From Alteromonas sp. 1_MG-2023 (GTDB lineage: Bacteria > Pseudomonadota > Gammaproteobacteria > Enterobacterales > Alteromonadaceae): DNA of 64,000 bases. The stretch covers positions 124,001 through 188,000 of the forward strand of contig NZ_JAUOQH010000003.1 of the NCBI RefSeq assembly GCF_030547075.1. Reading direction: 5' to 3'. Both the position numbers and the translations under genes were made by a program. Below the pieces are notes generated by a model, which saw nothing but the letters and a program-made list of their open reading frames with translations, was not told the DNA's origin and ran no database searches. Positions 1-9,081 of the stretch are shown one piece after another (within the stretch, counting starts at the first letter, position 1; each line of letters opens with the position of its first letter).

Positions 1-178
1 GGGTAGCAATGGCAACGTTACGCTTTTCAACGGGCGTAAGTGGTGTATTGATCCAGCTTTCGTTTCGGCGTTTCGGCCAACCATCGTTTTTTAACTGTGT
101 TAAGGCCTGCTGACGCACGGGCGCCAGATAATCATCTAGCGCTGCCCCATCAATGACCTGTTCTAGCCATTGACTCAT
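1..178 (-). CDS. sufD: Fe-S cluster assembly protein SufD, N-terminal part (runs off the window)
   Basis: SufD is the SufB-like scaffold subunit of the SufBC2D complex that builds Fe-S clusters in the cytoplasm. Only about 59 N-terminal residues are present, starting MSQWLEQVIDGAALDDY. The segment GWPKRRNESW followed by NTPL matches the conserved GxPxRxxExWxxTPL region near the SufD N-terminus. Its ATG overlaps the sufC stop codon (ATGA), the usual translational coupling in suf operons. The rest of the gene lies to the left of the window, so completeness cannot be judged. Identification rests on the motif plus position after sufC. Confidence 0.85.
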   Translation of the reverse strand, partial: MSQWLEQVIDGAALDDYLAPVRQQALTQLKNDGWPKRRNESWINTPLTPVEKRNVAIAT

Positions 179-936
179 GCTTCAGCCTCCTCGTATGCTT
201 TACCTAAGAAAGCATAACCACTTTTCTCTACTTCTAGCGCCAGTGATGCATCACCACTTTTCACAATTTTACCGTCGGCAAGTATATGTACAAAGTCAGG
301 CTTTATGTAATCAAGCAAACGTTGATAGTGAGTCACTACGATAAAGCTGCGCTCACCGTCACGTTGGCTGTTAACACCATCGGCAACCACTTGAAGCGCA
401 TCAACGTCTAGACCTGAGTCAGACTCATCTAGAATACAAAGCTTTGGCTCTAGCAAAATCATTTGCATGATTTCGTTACGCTTTTTCTCACCACCAGAGA
501 AACCTTCGTTAACGCCACGCTTTAAGAAATCTAGCGGCAATTGAACCTGCTTACAGGCTTCTTTCGCTTTCTTTAGAAATTCAGCAGCAGTAAGAGGCTC
601 TTCGCCGCGCTGTTCACGCATAGCGTTTACAGACTCTTTCATAAATTCCATGTTGCTTACGCCTGGAATTTCCACTGGATATTGAAACGCTAAGAACAAG
701 CCTTCGCGGGCACGTTCTTCAACTTCTAAATCAAGTAAATCTTTACCGTTCAGTGTTACATCACCTTCGCTAACTTCGTAGCCATCACGGCCAGAAAGCA
801 CATAACCAAGGGTACTCTTACCGGCACCGTTAGGGCCCATGATAGCGTGTACTTCACCAGGCTCAACTTCTAGGTTAAGCCCTTTAATGATGTTTTTCTC
901 TTCTACGCTGGCATGTAAATTCTTGATACTAAGCAT
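175..936 (-). CDS. sufC: Fe-S cluster assembly ATPase SufC
   Basis: This is the ABC-type ATPase of the SufBCD scaffold complex; ATP hydrolysis drives the rearrangement that exposes the cluster-assembly site. At 253 aa it has the normal family length. Visible motifs are Walker A GPNGAGKST (residues 34-42), Q-loop Q85, the SufC-specific signature FSGGEKKR (146-153), Walker B LCILDESDSGLD (D170/E171) and switch histidine H203 in VVTHYQ. It starts 3 nt after the sufB stop and ends in the ATGA overlap with sufD, so the three genes form one translational unit. No membrane segments are present, consistent with a soluble ATPase. Regulation is probably through the IscR-type promoters upstream of iscR and sufB. 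Confidence 0.96.
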   Translation of the reverse strand: MLSIKNLHASVEEKNIIKGLNLEVEPGEVHAIMGPNGAGKSTLGYVLSGRDGYEVSEGDVTLNGKDLLDLEVEERAREGLFLAFQYPVEIPGVSNMEFMKESVNAMREQRGEEPLTAAEFLKKAKEACKQVQLPLDFLKRGVNEGFSGGEKKRNEIMQMILLEPKLCILDESDSGLDVDALQVVADGVNSQRDGERSFIVVTHYQRLLDYIKPDFVHILADGKIVKSGDASLALEVEKSGYAFLGKAYEEAEA

Positions 937-939
937 TGA

Positions 940-2376
940 TTACCCCACTGAACCTTCAAGACTAATTTCGAGCAGCTTGCCGGCTTCTACGGCGAATTCC
1001 ATCGGCAGCTCTTTGAATACTTCTTTACAGAAACCGTTAACAATCATAGAAACGGATTTTTCTGTGTCTAAACCACGTTGCTTACACAGGAACAACTGCT
1101 CGTCACTTACTTTCGACGTTGTTGCTTCATGCTCAACAATGGCACTTGGATTTCTACTTTCAATATACGGGAATGTATGTGCGCCACATTTATCGCCAAT
1201 TAATAGCGAATCACATTCTGTGAAGTTACGTGCGCCATCGGCACGTGGGCCCATTTGCACTAATCCACGATACGCATTGTTACTGTTACCCGCTGAAATA
1301 CCTTTAGAGATAATGGTAGAGCGCGTGTTTTTACCAAGGTGAATCATCTTGGTTCCCGTGTCGGCCTGCTGCCTACCACGAGTTAACGCCACTGAGTAAA
1401 ACTCACCTACGCTGTTATCACCTTTAAGCACACAGCTTGGGTATTTCCAGGTTACTGCTGAACCCGTTTCAACTTGGGTCCACGAGATTTTTGCGTTTTT
1501 ATGGCAAATACCACGCTTGGTCACAAAATTGTAAATACCGCCTTTACCGTTTTCGTCACCTGGGTACCAGTTTTGTACGGTTGAGTACTTAATAGTGGCA
1601 TCATCCATAGCAACTAATTCAACTACAGCTGCGTGCAATTGATTTTCGTCCCGCTGAGGTGCAGTACAGCCTTCTAGATAGCTTACATAACTACCTTCTT
1701 CGGCAACAATCAACGTACGCTCAAACTGACCGGTGTTCATTTCGTTTATACGGAAATAGGTAGAAAGCTCCATTGGGCAACGTGTGCCTTTTGGAATATA
1801 AACGAATGATCCATCGGTAAATACGGCACTATTTAATGCGGCAAAGTAGTTATCAGTGCGCGGTACTACCGAGCCAATATACTTTTTCACTAAATCTGGG
1901 TATTTCACAAGCGCTTCAGAGATAGGACAAAAAATAACGCCCGCTTCTTCTAACTTGCTGCGAAAAGTAGTCACTACTGATACAGAGTCGAATACCGCAT
2001 CTACTGCAACGCCCGCTAGCATTTCTTGTTCATGCAACGGAATACCTAGCTTTTCGTAGGTACGCAGTAGTTCAGGGTCAACTTCATCAAGTGACTGAGG
2101 CTTATCTTTCATACTCTTTGGTGCCGAGTAATAAGAAATGGCTTGATAGTCAACTTTAGGATAGTCGACATGGGCCCAATCAGGCTCTTCCATCTCAAGC
2201 CACGAATGATACGCCTTTAAGCGCCACTCTAGCATCCACTCTGGCTCGTTTTTCATTGCTGAAATACGGCGAATTACTGACTCGTCGAGGCCACTTTCAA
2301 AAGTCTCAGATTCGATCTCTGAATAAAATCCAGCATCGTACTTTCTTTCTAACGCCTGTTCGATCTGTTCACTCAT
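940..2376 (-). CDS. sufB: Fe-S cluster assembly scaffold SufB
   Basis: SufB is the scaffold subunit that receives sulfur and holds the nascent cluster in the SufBC2D complex. The 478-aa product has normal length. The N-terminal helical region (about 1-150) precedes the beta-helix core, where stretches such as [25 protein letters not shown] and the C-terminal [21 protein letters not shown] are classic SufB sequence. Cysteines useful for sulfur transfer are retained. It has its own candidate promoter with an IscR-like site in the 281-bp gap after iscS, so it may be expressed both by read-through from iscR-iscS and independently. The ribosome site upstream is weak (GAGA). Confidence 0.97.
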   Translation of the reverse strand: MSEQIEQALERKYDAGFYSEIESETFESGLDESVIRRISAMKNEPEWMLEWRLKAYHSWLEMEEPDWAHVDYPKVDYQAISYYSAPKSMKDKPQSLDEVDPELLRTYEKLGIPLHEQEMLAGVAVDAVFDSVSVVTTFRSKLEEAGVIFCPISEALVKYPDLVKKYIGSVVPRTDNYFAALNSAVFTDGSFVYIPKGTRCPMELSTYFRINEMNTGQFERTLIVAEEGSYVSYLEGCTAPQRDENQLHAAVVELVAMDDATIKYSTVQNWYPGDENGKGGIYNFVTKRGICHKNAKISWTQVETGSAVTWKYPSCVLKGDNSVGEFYSVALTRGRQQADTGTKMIHLGKNTRSTIISKGISAGNSNNAYRGLVQMGPRADGARNFTECDSLLIGDKCGAHTFPYIESRNPSAIVEHEATTSKVSDEQLFLCKQRGLDTEKSVSMIVNGFCKEVFKELPMEFAVEAGKLLEISLEGSVG

Positions 2377-2531
2377 GTTGGGATCTCACTTGTTTGCCTG
2401 CGTTTGCTGCCTTCACTACTGGCCTCTCGGTCTTGCCAGTAAGTCACGTTGCCGTTTTAGCTATTTATTTGCCAAAACGTATTTGCGATATTCCTATCGA
2501 ATATCTAGACAGCCTAAAATTTTGGAGCCGT

Positions 2532-2564
2532 ATTATATAATACCTGAGTATTTCACTCAAATAT
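2532..2564 (-). promoter_or_regulatory. sufB promoter with overlapping IscR type-1-like operator
   Basis: On the minus strand there is a TTGAGT -35 box (2555-2560), a 17-nt spacer and a perfect TATAAT -10 box (2532-2537), pointing at sufB. A 25-bp imperfect palindrome at 2540-2564 covers the -35 box and matches the IscR type-1 consensus at 22 of 25 positions. Two of the three differences are symmetric (GAGT/CACT replacing GACT/AGTC). This would give sufBCD a cluster-sensing promoter of its own. The match was made by eye against the E. coli consensus; binding is inference. Confidence 0.6.
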
Positions 2565-2657
2565 TCAACAGCCCTGTTAAATAAAAATTAAATATTGTGC
2601 TTCTGAACAGTTAAAATACACGTCAGCGAAGCTTGGCTAAACCGGTACAACATAACC

Positions 2658-3836
2658 TTAACGGCTTGCAGCCAGCACTGTTGCTTTACGTAAACGGGTT
2701 ACTACATCGGTGACTTTGCTGATGACGTAAGTAATATCATCTACTGTGGTGAACCTACCTATACTAAAACGTATTCCAGCGTGTGCCAGTTCACTACTTC
2801 TACCAATGGCACGTAATACATATGAAGGTTCTAAACTAGCCGATGTACAGGCAGAGCCTGAAGATACCGCAATATCATTCATCGCCATCATCATACTTTC
2901 CCCATCCACACCACCAAAACTCACATTTAAAATGTTCGCTATACGCTGAGTTTCGTGGCCGTTAAGGTGAATATCATCTAACTGACATAGCCCTTCCCAT
3001 AATGCTGTTTTCAACTCACTAATGTGGGCTGAATCCTGCTCTAACTGCTTATAGGCCAGATGTATAGCTTCGCCCATCCCCACGATTTGATGGGTTGCTA
3101 GTGTGCCTGAACGCATACCCCGTTCGTGCCCTCCGCCATGAATTTGAGCGGTTAAATTAATTTTAGGCCGACGGCGAACGTATAACGCACCCATGCCTTT
3201 CGGGCCATAAATTTTATGTGCCGAAATGGATAACAAATCGACTGGCAACGCTTGCAAGTCAATAGGAATTTTACCTACGCTCTGCGCCGCATCTACGTGA
3301 AACAAAATGTTCTTCGATCGGCAAAGCTCACCAATCGCGCTGATATCTTGAACAACGCCTAATTCGTTATTCACGTGCATTACTGAGACCAAAATAGTCT
3401 CATCAGTTATCGCCGCTTCAAGCTGTGAAAGTGAAACAAGACCAGAAGCATCTACGTTTAGGTAGGTCACTTCAAAACCTTGCTTCTCTAAATGTTCACA
3501 GGTATCTAATACTGCTTTGTGTTCGGTATTAACGGTAATGATATGTTTGCCATTATTCGCATAGCCTTCGGCTACACCTTTAATAGCCAAATTGTTTGAC
3601 TCTGTCGCACCCGAGGTAAATACAATTTCACGTGGGTCACAGTTCAGCGCATCACTTATCTGATTGCGGGCGACGTCCACTGCTTCTTCGGCCATCCAAC
3701 CAAAACGATACGAACGGGAAGCAGGATTACCGAAATTGCCATCTATAGTCAGGCACTGCACCATTTTTTCTGCAACCCTTGGGTCGACAGGTGTTGTGGC
3801 GGCATAATCTAAATAAATAGGTGTTGAACGTGACAT
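2658..3836 (-). CDS. iscS: Cysteine desulfurase IscS (class I)
   Basis: This PLP enzyme removes sulfur from L-cysteine as a persulfide for Fe-S cluster and thio-cofactor synthesis. The 392-aa product carries the PLP lysine K208 in [10 protein letters not shown], the HVDAAQ segment, and the catalytic cysteine C330 in [10 protein letters not shown] followed by the extended mobile loop. That loop identifies it as IscS-like rather than SufS. It lies 29 bp downstream of iscR and upstream of sufB, giving a hybrid arrangement in which an Isc-type desulfurase feeds a Suf scaffold. No iscU, hscA or hscB is next to it. A 281-bp gap separates it from sufB. Confidence is high for the enzyme and for the class. 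Confidence 0.95.
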   Translation of the reverse strand: MSRSTPIYLDYAATTPVDPRVAEKMVQCLTIDGNFGNPASRSYRFGWMAEEAVDVARNQISDALNCDPREIVFTSGATESNNLAIKGVAEGYANNGKHIITVNTEHKAVLDTCEHLEKQGFEVTYLNVDASGLVSLSQLEAAITDETILVSVMHVNNELGVVQDISAIGELCRSKNILFHVDAAQSVGKIPIDLQALPVDLLSISAHKIYGPKGMGALYVRRRPKINLTAQIHGGGHERGMRSGTLATHQIVGMGEAIHLAYKQLEQDSAHISELKTALWEGLCQLDDIHLNGHETQRIANILNVSFGGVDGESMMMAMNDIAVSSGSACTSASLEPSYVLRAIGRSSELAHAGIRFSIGRFTTVDDITYVISKVTDVVTRLRKATVLAASR

Positions 3837-3865
3837 AGCGATTAATACATTCTCTAAAGCTGATG

Positions 3866-4351
3866 TTATAACTGAAAACTAACTTCGATATCGTTGGCAA
3901 CATTACGTAAAGACGCGCTTTTATCTTGGCGTCCAGCCACTTCCTGAACATCACGCTTGGCCATTAATTCACCAAGGGTAATATCATTTAAAAAGGAGCT
4001 TATACGATCGCTCAAATCTTGCCATAAACTATGGGTTAGGCAACGGTCACCACTTTGACAGTCAGCTTGCCCTTGGCAACGGGTAGCATCTACAGATTCG
4101 TCTACCGCACGAATAACTTCACCAATTGATATATTGGCTGCATCGCGCCCTAGTAAATAGCCACCACCTGGCCCGCGAACACTATCGACTAATTGATCTT
4201 TACGTAATCGAGAGAAAAGCTGTTCTAAATAAGATAGCGAGATAGCTTGGCGTTCAGAGATATCAGCGAGAGGCACAGGACCGCGTGTTGAATGCAATGC
4301 TACATCAAGCATTGCCGTTACTGCGTAGCGCCCTTTAGATGTTAATTTCAT
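3866..4351 (-). CDS. iscR: Fe-S cluster-sensing regulator IscR (Rrf2 family)
   Basis: IscR represses or activates Fe-S assembly genes according to whether it carries a [2Fe-2S] cluster. The 161-aa product starts [20 protein letters not shown], the canonical Rrf2 winged-helix N-terminus. It has the three cluster cysteines C92, C98 and C104 plus H107, spaced exactly as in E. coli IscR. The ATG is preceded by a strong GGGAGGA ribosome site. It is the first gene of the iscR-iscS-sufBCD cluster, and its own promoter region holds two IscR-type sites, which implies autoregulation. The C-terminal tail after the cluster domain is somewhat longer than in many homologues but unremarkable. Confidence 0.96.
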   Translation of the reverse strand: MKLTSKGRYAVTAMLDVALHSTRGPVPLADISERQAISLSYLEQLFSRLRKDQLVDSVRGPGGGYLLGRDAANISIGEVIRAVDESVDATRCQGQADCQSGDRCLTHSLWQDLSDRISSFLNDITLGELMAKRDVQEVAGRQDKSASLRNVANDIEVSFQL

Positions 4352-4380
4352 AGAATCCTCCCGCTATTAAGATAGCAAGA

Positions 4381-4438
4381 ATTTTCACATACCTGACTAA
4401 ATTGGTCAAGTATAAGACCTAGTAATTTAGTCAAGTAT
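4381..4438 (-). promoter_or_regulatory. iscR promoter with two IscR type-1 sites
   Basis: A 25-bp site at 4389-4413 (ATACCTGACT, AAAT, TGGTCAAGTAT) fits the IscR type-1 consensus almost perfectly. A second, adjacent site at 4414-4438 has a perfect right half (TAGTCAAGTAT) and a degenerate left half. For the minus strand the first site contains TTGACC (4404-4409) as a -35 box, with a 17-nt spacer to a weak GAAAAT -10 box (4381-4386). Paired sites over the iscR promoter are known in E. coli and give negative feedback by cluster-loaded IscR. Site matching was by eye. Confidence 0.75.
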
Positions 4439-4684
4439 TATTGTGTGTTTTCCAATCCAAAGCTGGAACGGTTTCTAACGAGTCTGGAATGCTCAACCAG
4501 AATGGACGTGCGGTCTAGCTGTGTGTTTTTTTCAAACTTCATATTTTTTCTAACTGAGCGGCTTACGTAGCCGCTCGAAAGTAGTTCGGTGCTTGGGGTT
4601 TATTTGATTACAAAGGTAAGATGGCGGACTTCGATGTTTAATAACAGCAGTCCGTTCTAGCGAGGCTTTGGATTCAAAAACTAA
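4439..4684. other. Intergenic region at the left edge of the island, with hairpin and repeat copy
   Basis: No gene is supported here. At 4449-4468 lies a 20-bp sequence that recurs, inverted and identical, at 20494-20513. A shorter related stretch, GCTTTGGATT, appears inverted at 4665-4674. Midway between these is a perfect 8-bp stem hairpin GAGCGGCT-tacgt-AGCCGCTC (4556-4576) with no T-tract on either strand, so it is not a normal terminator. The roughly symmetric layout (about 230 bp) resembles a decayed miniature element, but this is only a visual impression. Confidence 0.4.
4449..4468 (+). repeat. 20-bp sequence repeated inverted at 20494-20513
   Basis: TTTCCAATCCAAAGCTGGAA lies just upstream of the iscR operators, at the border between backbone and island; its inverted partner is near the end of the transposition module. 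It contains a short internal palindrome (TTCCA...TGGAA). Confidence 0.7.
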
Positions 4685-4942
4685 TTAACTAAACATCCAA
4701 GCCATATCAGCCCTTTTCGACAAATCATCCTGTGTTTGAAATACTTTTTTTACTTCAGCAATAGAAAAAGGCAATGAAGTTTTTCCATTCATCCCAATTA
4801 TTTCATTTGGATACATTAGTAATATTTGATGGAACTTCTTACCGGAATTAAGTTCGACACTTACTATACTTACATCTTGTTTGAACTCTTCAAATGGCCC
4901 ATCTCTTTTTACTAAATTTGGATCTAAATATAAATTGCTCAT
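4685..4942 (-). CDS. Small acidic protein downstream of the RHS gene; candidate immunity protein
   Basis: The 85-aa product is not recognised. It is soluble, without signal peptide or membrane segment, and begins MSNLYLDPNLVKRDGPFEEF. Its AAGGT ribosome site and ATG lie 30 bp after the stop of the large RHS gene, and only 8 bp after the end of the alternative C-terminal reading frame of that gene. In RHS loci the gene directly after the toxin tip normally encodes the cognate cytoplasmic immunity protein; that is the only basis for the proposed role. It could also be an unrelated hypothetical gene. It is the last gene of the three-gene minus-strand RHS unit. Confidence 0.5.
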   Translation of the reverse strand: MSNLYLDPNLVKRDGPFEEFKQDVSIVSVELNSGKKFHQILLMYPNEIIGMNGKTSLPFSIAEVKKVFQTQDDLSKRADMAWMFS

Positions 4943-4972
4943 TTTTTACCTTAACGATTGGCAGACGCTGAA

Positions 4973-7900
4973 TTAACAACTAGTCCTTTTAATTCTGCTT
5001 CCAATACATGACATTTTTTTACTTTGATTAAGAGGTTTCCACTCCCCAGTAGAACCAGCAGGCAACCCTCCCGGAACGAGAACTTCGTTTGCACCTCCAG
5101 AACCATTATATGGCCCTTCAGCGCCGGGTGTTGTACCTGTCTTAATAGGGGTGCCACCCGGAATATGTACAGGTCTTTTGCCTGTCATGGGCTTAAAGGG
5201 ATCTAATTTATCCTGCGCTTCATCTTGTGAACCATATTCATCTGGCGTAGTCCATGTATTAGGTCCAGTACTGCCATCATCATTTATTTTAGGATCGTTT
5301 TCAGGTCCGTAGATCCAGCCATCCAATCCACCTTCAGGTGCAGGAGTGGGGTCTGCATCAATAGCTCCTTGATTATAAGCGTTGACTGCATCGACTGTCC
5401 CATTGACACCATGATAAATTGCTGCACCAGTTAGTGTAACAAGACCCGCAACACATATAGGGTTTGGTCCCACTCCACACGCAGCGACCATCGCATTTTT
5501 ACCGGATGGGTCATTAAGGTTTACTGGATCATTCCCCACATAAGCATACATGTTCATGCCATCGTCATACCCAATAGGGTCAGTTTGCAGGAATCTACCT
5601 AACTTTGGATGATAAATCCGTGCTTTGTAGTAATATAAGTCGGTGTTGGGGAGGCGGATTTGGCCGGTATATCTAAACCTGTCAGAATAACTGTCTTGTA
5701 GCTCACCAAATGGCCCATACTTGTAAGTACGTATTATTGAGCCATTATTACGTGTAAGTGCCAAAATCGAACCTCGCTCATCGGCATGGAAAAAGCGTTT
5801 ATCTCCAGTTCCGCTACCTTCGTACCACAATAAAAGCTGGTCTACCCCCACACCATGTATGTAACGGCGAAGCAGAGTTCCACTATCATTATACTCTGCT
5901 ACCAATGCATCGCCGTCGTATAAAAACGTAGTCTTTGTTCCATTACTAGTAACACTATCGAGCATGCCTTTAGCGTCATAAGTCAAATCTACTATTTGTC
6001 CGGTTTTAGACGCCCGTTTAACCTGATTAAACGCATCGTAGGTATAACCCCAATTGTCAAAGTTTGTTAGGTTGCCATTGTCGTCATATTGTAAAATTTT
6101 ACCGTCTACATAATCATATTGATTCAGATTATTCGGTACATATTCTTGACGGTTCAATCGGGGTAGAGAGGTTTGAAATGCTGACGATGTCACCATTCGC
6201 GTAGTAAGCTGTCCCGCAGGGTTGTAGCTAAAACTGCTGTTATTAATGCCTGTATGGTCATAATGCTCGAGTCGCCCCAACGCATCTAATTCGATTGAAG
6301 TATTTTTGGAGTTTGAACGGGTAATTGAGCTAGGGTTATCTAGAATATCGTAACCAAATGAGAAAAGTGTACCAACGCCATTCTCTTTTATGTTTGATAG
6401 CTTTCCAGAGCTATTGTAGGCATATGTGACATGAAACCCATCCGGATAGGTGAGTCTTTTTCGTTGACCACCGGGGTAATAGGCGTAGGTTAATTTACGG
6501 CTATTCTTATTACTTGTTTCTACCCTACCAAGACCATCGTAGGTTGTTTTTATATAGGAATTACCGCGCTTTACCTGTTCGAGCCTTCCCAATCCATCAT
6601 ATTGATATTCTATATCAGTTTCATTAGGTACCGAAGTTGATGATGGGTTATTCAATGCATCATAGAAATAGGTAAATTGACTCCCGTTTCGTTTACGCCA
6701 AGTCTCTTTCATTCCATCTGAATAATAAGAGTGTTGTTCGTATGTACCGTCTGGGTAAGTGGTCCTGTACAATCGGTCAAAGCCATCATACAGGTAGTTA
6801 GTGGTGTTACTGTTACCATCTTTACGAGATTCCAAATTTCCATTTTTAGTATAGGAAAATGCGGCTTCCAAACCTTCATCTTCTGTTCCAACCCCTTCTG
6901 TTATTGTACTGACATCAGAGTTTGCATTGTAAGTAGTCATTACAATACGGTCAGGCCCTAAATCGCTTTCCTCGTCAAGTTGACACGCTGGGGTAATGCT
7001 GTTGTAGAAAAGACTTTGGTTCATACGTGTTGTTGCACATTCTTGCCTGTTCAAACCATCATAACTAAATTGAAGATAGCTCTCGATGTTACTCCCAATG
7101 AACGACTTAGTAGAAAGCACTAAGCCATAAGCACTAATTCCATGACTAACTTTTGACTTTACACTTAACGATTCTGATGTGACGCTAGTTAACGTTCCGG
7201 TTTCAACGGTACGAACTTGGTTATTTTGTTCACGATAGGTCATTTTTTTAGCCACGTAGCGATTCTGGCTATTTTTAGGGCCGATCTCCCATTCTAATCG
7301 GCCAGAATCGTCGTAGCGATAATACGTTTTATCGCTGCTACCACTGAGTGGCCCGTCACTGGTTTTAACAGCCCCATCATCATAATAAGTGTAAGTAGTA
7401 ACCTCCGAGGCTGAATTTTCCGCATTGGTACGTGTAACCTTTTCAATTAACGCCGTATCGTTCCAGTATTCATACTTTGTAATTTGTTCGTGTTTTGTGC
7501 CGCATTCTTGCTCTCCACAGACTGAGACTGAATCCAGTAATTTAATTCCAGCATTGTTAGTAAGCCATGTTTGCGTGGTGATGCGCGTCTGACCACTTTC
7601 CCCAGCAGGTTCAATCTTTGTGAGCATACCGCCATGACTGGCAAAGGTATATTCTGTTCTGTGGCCTTCTGCATCTTCAGTCCAATCGGGCCTGAAACAA
7701 ATAAGGTCAGCGCAAACTGTCGGATAGTGGGCTTGTTCAACAATGTTGGAGCCTGATTTATTAGGTTTGGGCGATGAGGTCACCTTCGTCACATTGCCTA
7801 ATCCATCATACTCGTAAGAAACGCTATTCCCTTCTGGTAAGGTAATGGATTTAAGTAATCCTAGACTCCATGTGTATTTAGTTTTGTTACCACGTGAATC

Positions 7901-9055
7901 GATATCTTCTTTGATGCGACGGAGATCAGAATTGCCACTTATTATGACTTTTCTCGAATAGTTTTCGGGTCCAGAAATAGTTACTTCTTTCACCTGTCTT
8001 GAAGCCTGTAAGCCGCTTCCTTGCGCTACATATTCGTAATTGAATATTTGCCCTGCACGTTTTACTTTGGTCACAAAAAATTGATGAGTCGTCGACCCAT
8101 GCTCTTGATTTGCTGACGTTACCTCTAATTGGTTGATAGACGAAGAAGGTTGCTTTAGTGAATAATTTGGTGAATATTCTGTATACCCTAGACCATTGCT
8201 AAAGCCGGAGGTTTTCCATTCACGGCCATTTAAGTCAGTGGCATTTCCAGCGTTGTAGGTTAGCTTTGATAACGCAATATTACTTCCAACCTTAGTTATT
8301 GTTGCGGAAGCAACGTCGCCCCATCCGTTGGAGATATTGTTTGTTCTATACGCAATGTCTAGTTTATAACCAACTGACGAAGTGATGGTAGTTGGACGAT
8401 AATAGGTTACTATGCCTCCATCAGCAGAGGGAAAAGAATGCTCATAACTAGTGTATTCAAAATCTAAACTCTCGCCATTAGGGTAGGTAATAGTATCTAT
8501 GTAGAAATTGCCGACTGTATGCTTCGGATTATACTGGTCATTGTAAGTAAACATTGACGATTCGTGGTTGTAAACAACCCTAATGCCGGTATTCCCTTGC
8601 CGGTAAATAAATACTTTAGTATTGAGATTACCCAGCAAAGTTGAACCAGTTGGCATAGATGGAGAGCATTCATATGATACACAAGTGAAAGATTCTGAAA
8701 CATTGCTTCCGAATGTTAACGATACTTTTTCAGTGCGCTCTATGTATTGCCTAGTATTAGAGGTGTTTTTATAAAGCGTAACGTTTAGCATTCCTGTAAA
8801 CTGTTGAATCGATTTGAAGGTCAGATTAGGGGCTGCTGGAATACTAACCGTTGGATAATCTGCGTAGTATTTTCCTGTTAACAGGTCAATGTTATTAATA
8901 TCTTTGGCAATAAATTCTGGTTTTAGTTGAGTATAATCTGTATGCACTAGGTTGTCGGACAGACTGGCGAGTGCGCTGAACGAAGTCAGTACTAAAGCTA
9001 ATGTGGTAATCATCCTCGAGACGATGACTTTCGAGCAAATGTTATAGTTTTTCAT
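4973..9055 (-). CDS. Secreted RHS/YD-repeat protein with variable C-terminal tip
   Basis: The 1360-aa product has an N-terminal signal peptide (basic start, hydrophobic stretch, likely cleavage after SALA near residue 31) and then many YD-type repeats such as YDGLGRVE, YDGFDRLY and YDALNNPSS, which form a hollow shell in RHS proteins. The RHS core hallmark is at the end of the shell: YYYKARIYHPKLGRFLQTDP followed by IGYDDGMNMYAYVGNDPVNLNDPSG. After this come about 170 unconserved residues beginning KNAMVAACGVG, the position of the toxin tip in polymorphic toxins. The gene ends just beyond a run of seven A; one A fewer would replace the last residues and carry the frame to 4951. It follows a small YD-repeat gene by 26 bp. 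Toxin activity is inferred from architecture only; the tip family is not recognised. Confidence 0.85.
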   Translation of the reverse strand: MKNYNICSKVIVSRMITTLALVLTSFSALASLSDNLVHTDYTQLKPEFIAKDINNIDLLTGKYYADYPTVSIPAAPNLTFKSIQQFTGMLNVTLYKNTSNTRQYIERTEKVSLTFGSNVSESFTCVSYECSPSMPTGSTLLGNLNTKVFIYRQGNTGIRVVYNHESSMFTYNDQYNPKHTVGNFYIDTITYPNGESLDFEYTSYEHSFPSADGGIVTYYRPTTITSSVGYKLDIAYRTNNISNGWGDVASATITKVGSNIALSKLTYNAGNATDLNGREWKTSGFSNGLGYTEYSPNYSLKQPSSSINQLEVTSANQEHGSTTHQFFVTKVKRAGQIFNYEYVAQGSGLQASRQVKEVTISGPENYSRKVIISGNSDLRRIKEDIDSRGNKTKYTWSLGLLKSITLPEGNSVSYEYDGLGNVTKVTSSPKPNKSGSNIVEQAHYPTVCADLICFRPDWTEDAEGHRTEYTFASHGGMLTKIEPAGESGQTRITTQTWLTNNAGIKLLDSVSVCGEQECGTKHEQITKYEYWNDTALIEKVTRTNAENSASEVTTYTYYDDGAVKTSDGPLSGSSDKTYYRYDDSGRLEWEIGPKNSQNRYVAKKMTYREQNNQVRTVETGTLTSVTSESLSVKSKVSHGISAYGLVLSTKSFIGSNIESYLQFSYDGLNRQECATTRMNQSLFYNSITPACQLDEESDLGPDRIVMTTYNANSDVSTITEGVGTEDEGLEAAFSYTKNGNLESRKDGNSNTTNYLYDGFDRLYRTTYPDGTYEQHSYYSDGMKETWRKRNGSQFTYFYDALNNPSSTSVPNETDIEYQYDGLGRLEQVKRGNSYIKTTYDGLGRVETSNKNSRKLTYAYYPGGQRKRLTYPDGFHVTYAYNSSGKLSNIKENGVGTLFSFGYDILDNPSSITRSNSKNTSIELDALGRLEHYDHTGINNSSFSYNPAGQLTTRMVTSSAFQTSLPRLNRQEYVPNNLNQYDYVDGKILQYDDNGNLTNFDNWGYTYDAFNQVKRASKTGQIVDLTYDAKGMLDSVTSNGTKTTFLYDGDALVAEYNDSGTLLRRYIHGVGVDQLLLWYEGSGTGDKRFFHADERGSILALTRNNGSIIRTYKYGPFGELQDSYSDRFRYTGQIRLPNTDLYYYKARIYHPKLGRFLQTDPIGYDDGMNMYAYVGNDPVNLNDPSGKNAMVAACGVGPNPICVAGLVTLTGAAIYHGVNGTVDAVNAYNQGAIDADPTPAPEGGLDGWIYGPENDPKINDDGSTGPNTWTTPDEYGSQDEAQDKLDPFKPMTGKRPVHIPGGTPIKTGTTPGAEGPYNGSGGANEVLVPGGLPAGSTGEWKPLNQSKKMSCIGSRIKRTSC

Positions 9056-9081
9056 AATAATTATCAGTCTGTAGGATGTGT

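Noticed and set aside
2256-2584. Plus-strand small genes between sufB and iscS
   Set aside because: Frames overlap sufB antisense and the sufB promoter region and have no ribosome sites or family resemblance.
4414-4438. Second perfect IscR type-1 site
   Set aside because: Only the right half matches; kept as part of the promoter entry and not called as an independent site.
4449-4468. Integron attC site pair
   Set aside because: No integrase gene, no RYYYAAC-type core sites, and the repeat lacks the attC fold.
4556-4576. Intrinsic terminator
   Set aside because: The hairpin is perfect but neither strand has a following T-tract.
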